Shown one piece after another: positions 39,346 to 39,402 of a DNA stretch of 39,402 nt; positions within the stretch are counted from its first letter, which is position 1; each line of letters begins with the position of its first letter. The DNA comes from Nemertoderma westbladi (lineage: Eukaryota; Xenacoelomorpha; Nemertodermatida; Nemertodermatidae). The translations under genes were made by a program, and so were the position numbers. The stretch covers positions 1 to 39,402 of the forward strand of contig JAUCBJ010001878.1 in assembly GCA_032718475.1 (NCBI GenBank). Direction: 5' to 3'. The notes under the pieces were generated by a model, which did not search any database, was not told the DNA's origin, and saw nothing but the letters and a program-made list of their open reading frames with translations.

Positions 39346-39402
39346 TATAATTGGCCTCGCTCGTGAAAATTCTAACTCAGCAAATTTTACATCACAGAGG
39401 CA

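Overview
This is eukaryotic, repeat-dominated invertebrate DNA. Long AT-rich stretches without genes, many retrotransposon fragments, minisatellites, G/C homopolymer runs and two animal-type protein genes rule out a bacterial or viral contig. The mix of LINEs and a BEL/Pao element, together with the recurring short palindromes AGGCCT and ACCGGT, reminds me of marine deuterostomes such as echinoderms or hemichordates. That placement is only an inference, and no species can be named from the sequence.

Layout. 1-1317 (+): C-terminal two thirds of a LINE reverse transcriptase, cut by the window edge. 1.5-5.9 kb: AT-rich DNA with a hairpin-forming A/T array, a LINE C-terminal scrap between two G22 runs, a 392 bp MITE with ~40-55 bp inverted ends, and a degraded fold-back element. 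5969-9328 (-): single-exon USP53/USP54-like deubiquitinase with three coding minisatellites. 9.76-11.82 kb (+): 5'-truncated CR1/L2-like LINE with one frameshift and an (ATT)n tail. 11.9-12.6 kb: nested palindromic fold-back element. 12.6-15.9 kb: AT-rich DNA with C runs, a (CA)n tract and small tandem duplications. 15.9-16.35 kb: 30 bp minisatellite with a 120 bp higher-order period. 16.48-16.9 kb (+): RTE-like RT scrap. 17097-22022 (-): BEL/Pao retroelement in two long ORFs that share a frame and meet at TAA-ATG; the RT and most of RNase H are missing although the reading frame is intact. 22.0-25.3 kb: gene-free DNA with several direct repeats, which may hold the element's leader or LTR. 25.3-26.4 kb (+): broken tyrosine-recombinase-like gene. 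28451-29347 (+): intact single-exon phospholipid phosphatase. 30.6-37.1 kb: a large compound repeat in which a double-truncated LINE (-) lies between two arrays of the same 34-39 bp minisatellite and itself carries a 54/66 bp proline-coding minisatellite. 37.1-39.4 kb: gene-free DNA with a tRNA-like scrap, a G28 run and two more RTE-like C-terminal scraps.

The only genes that look functional in the host are the USP53/54-like gene and the phospholipid phosphatase. They show no sign of working together. Everything else recognised is mobile-element debris at different stages of decay. I found no convincing new multi-gene system. The points most worth checking are the minisatellite-LINE-minisatellite structure, the in-frame RT-deleted BEL/Pao element, the tyrosine-recombinase remnant with repeated motifs upstream, and the intronless state of both host genes.
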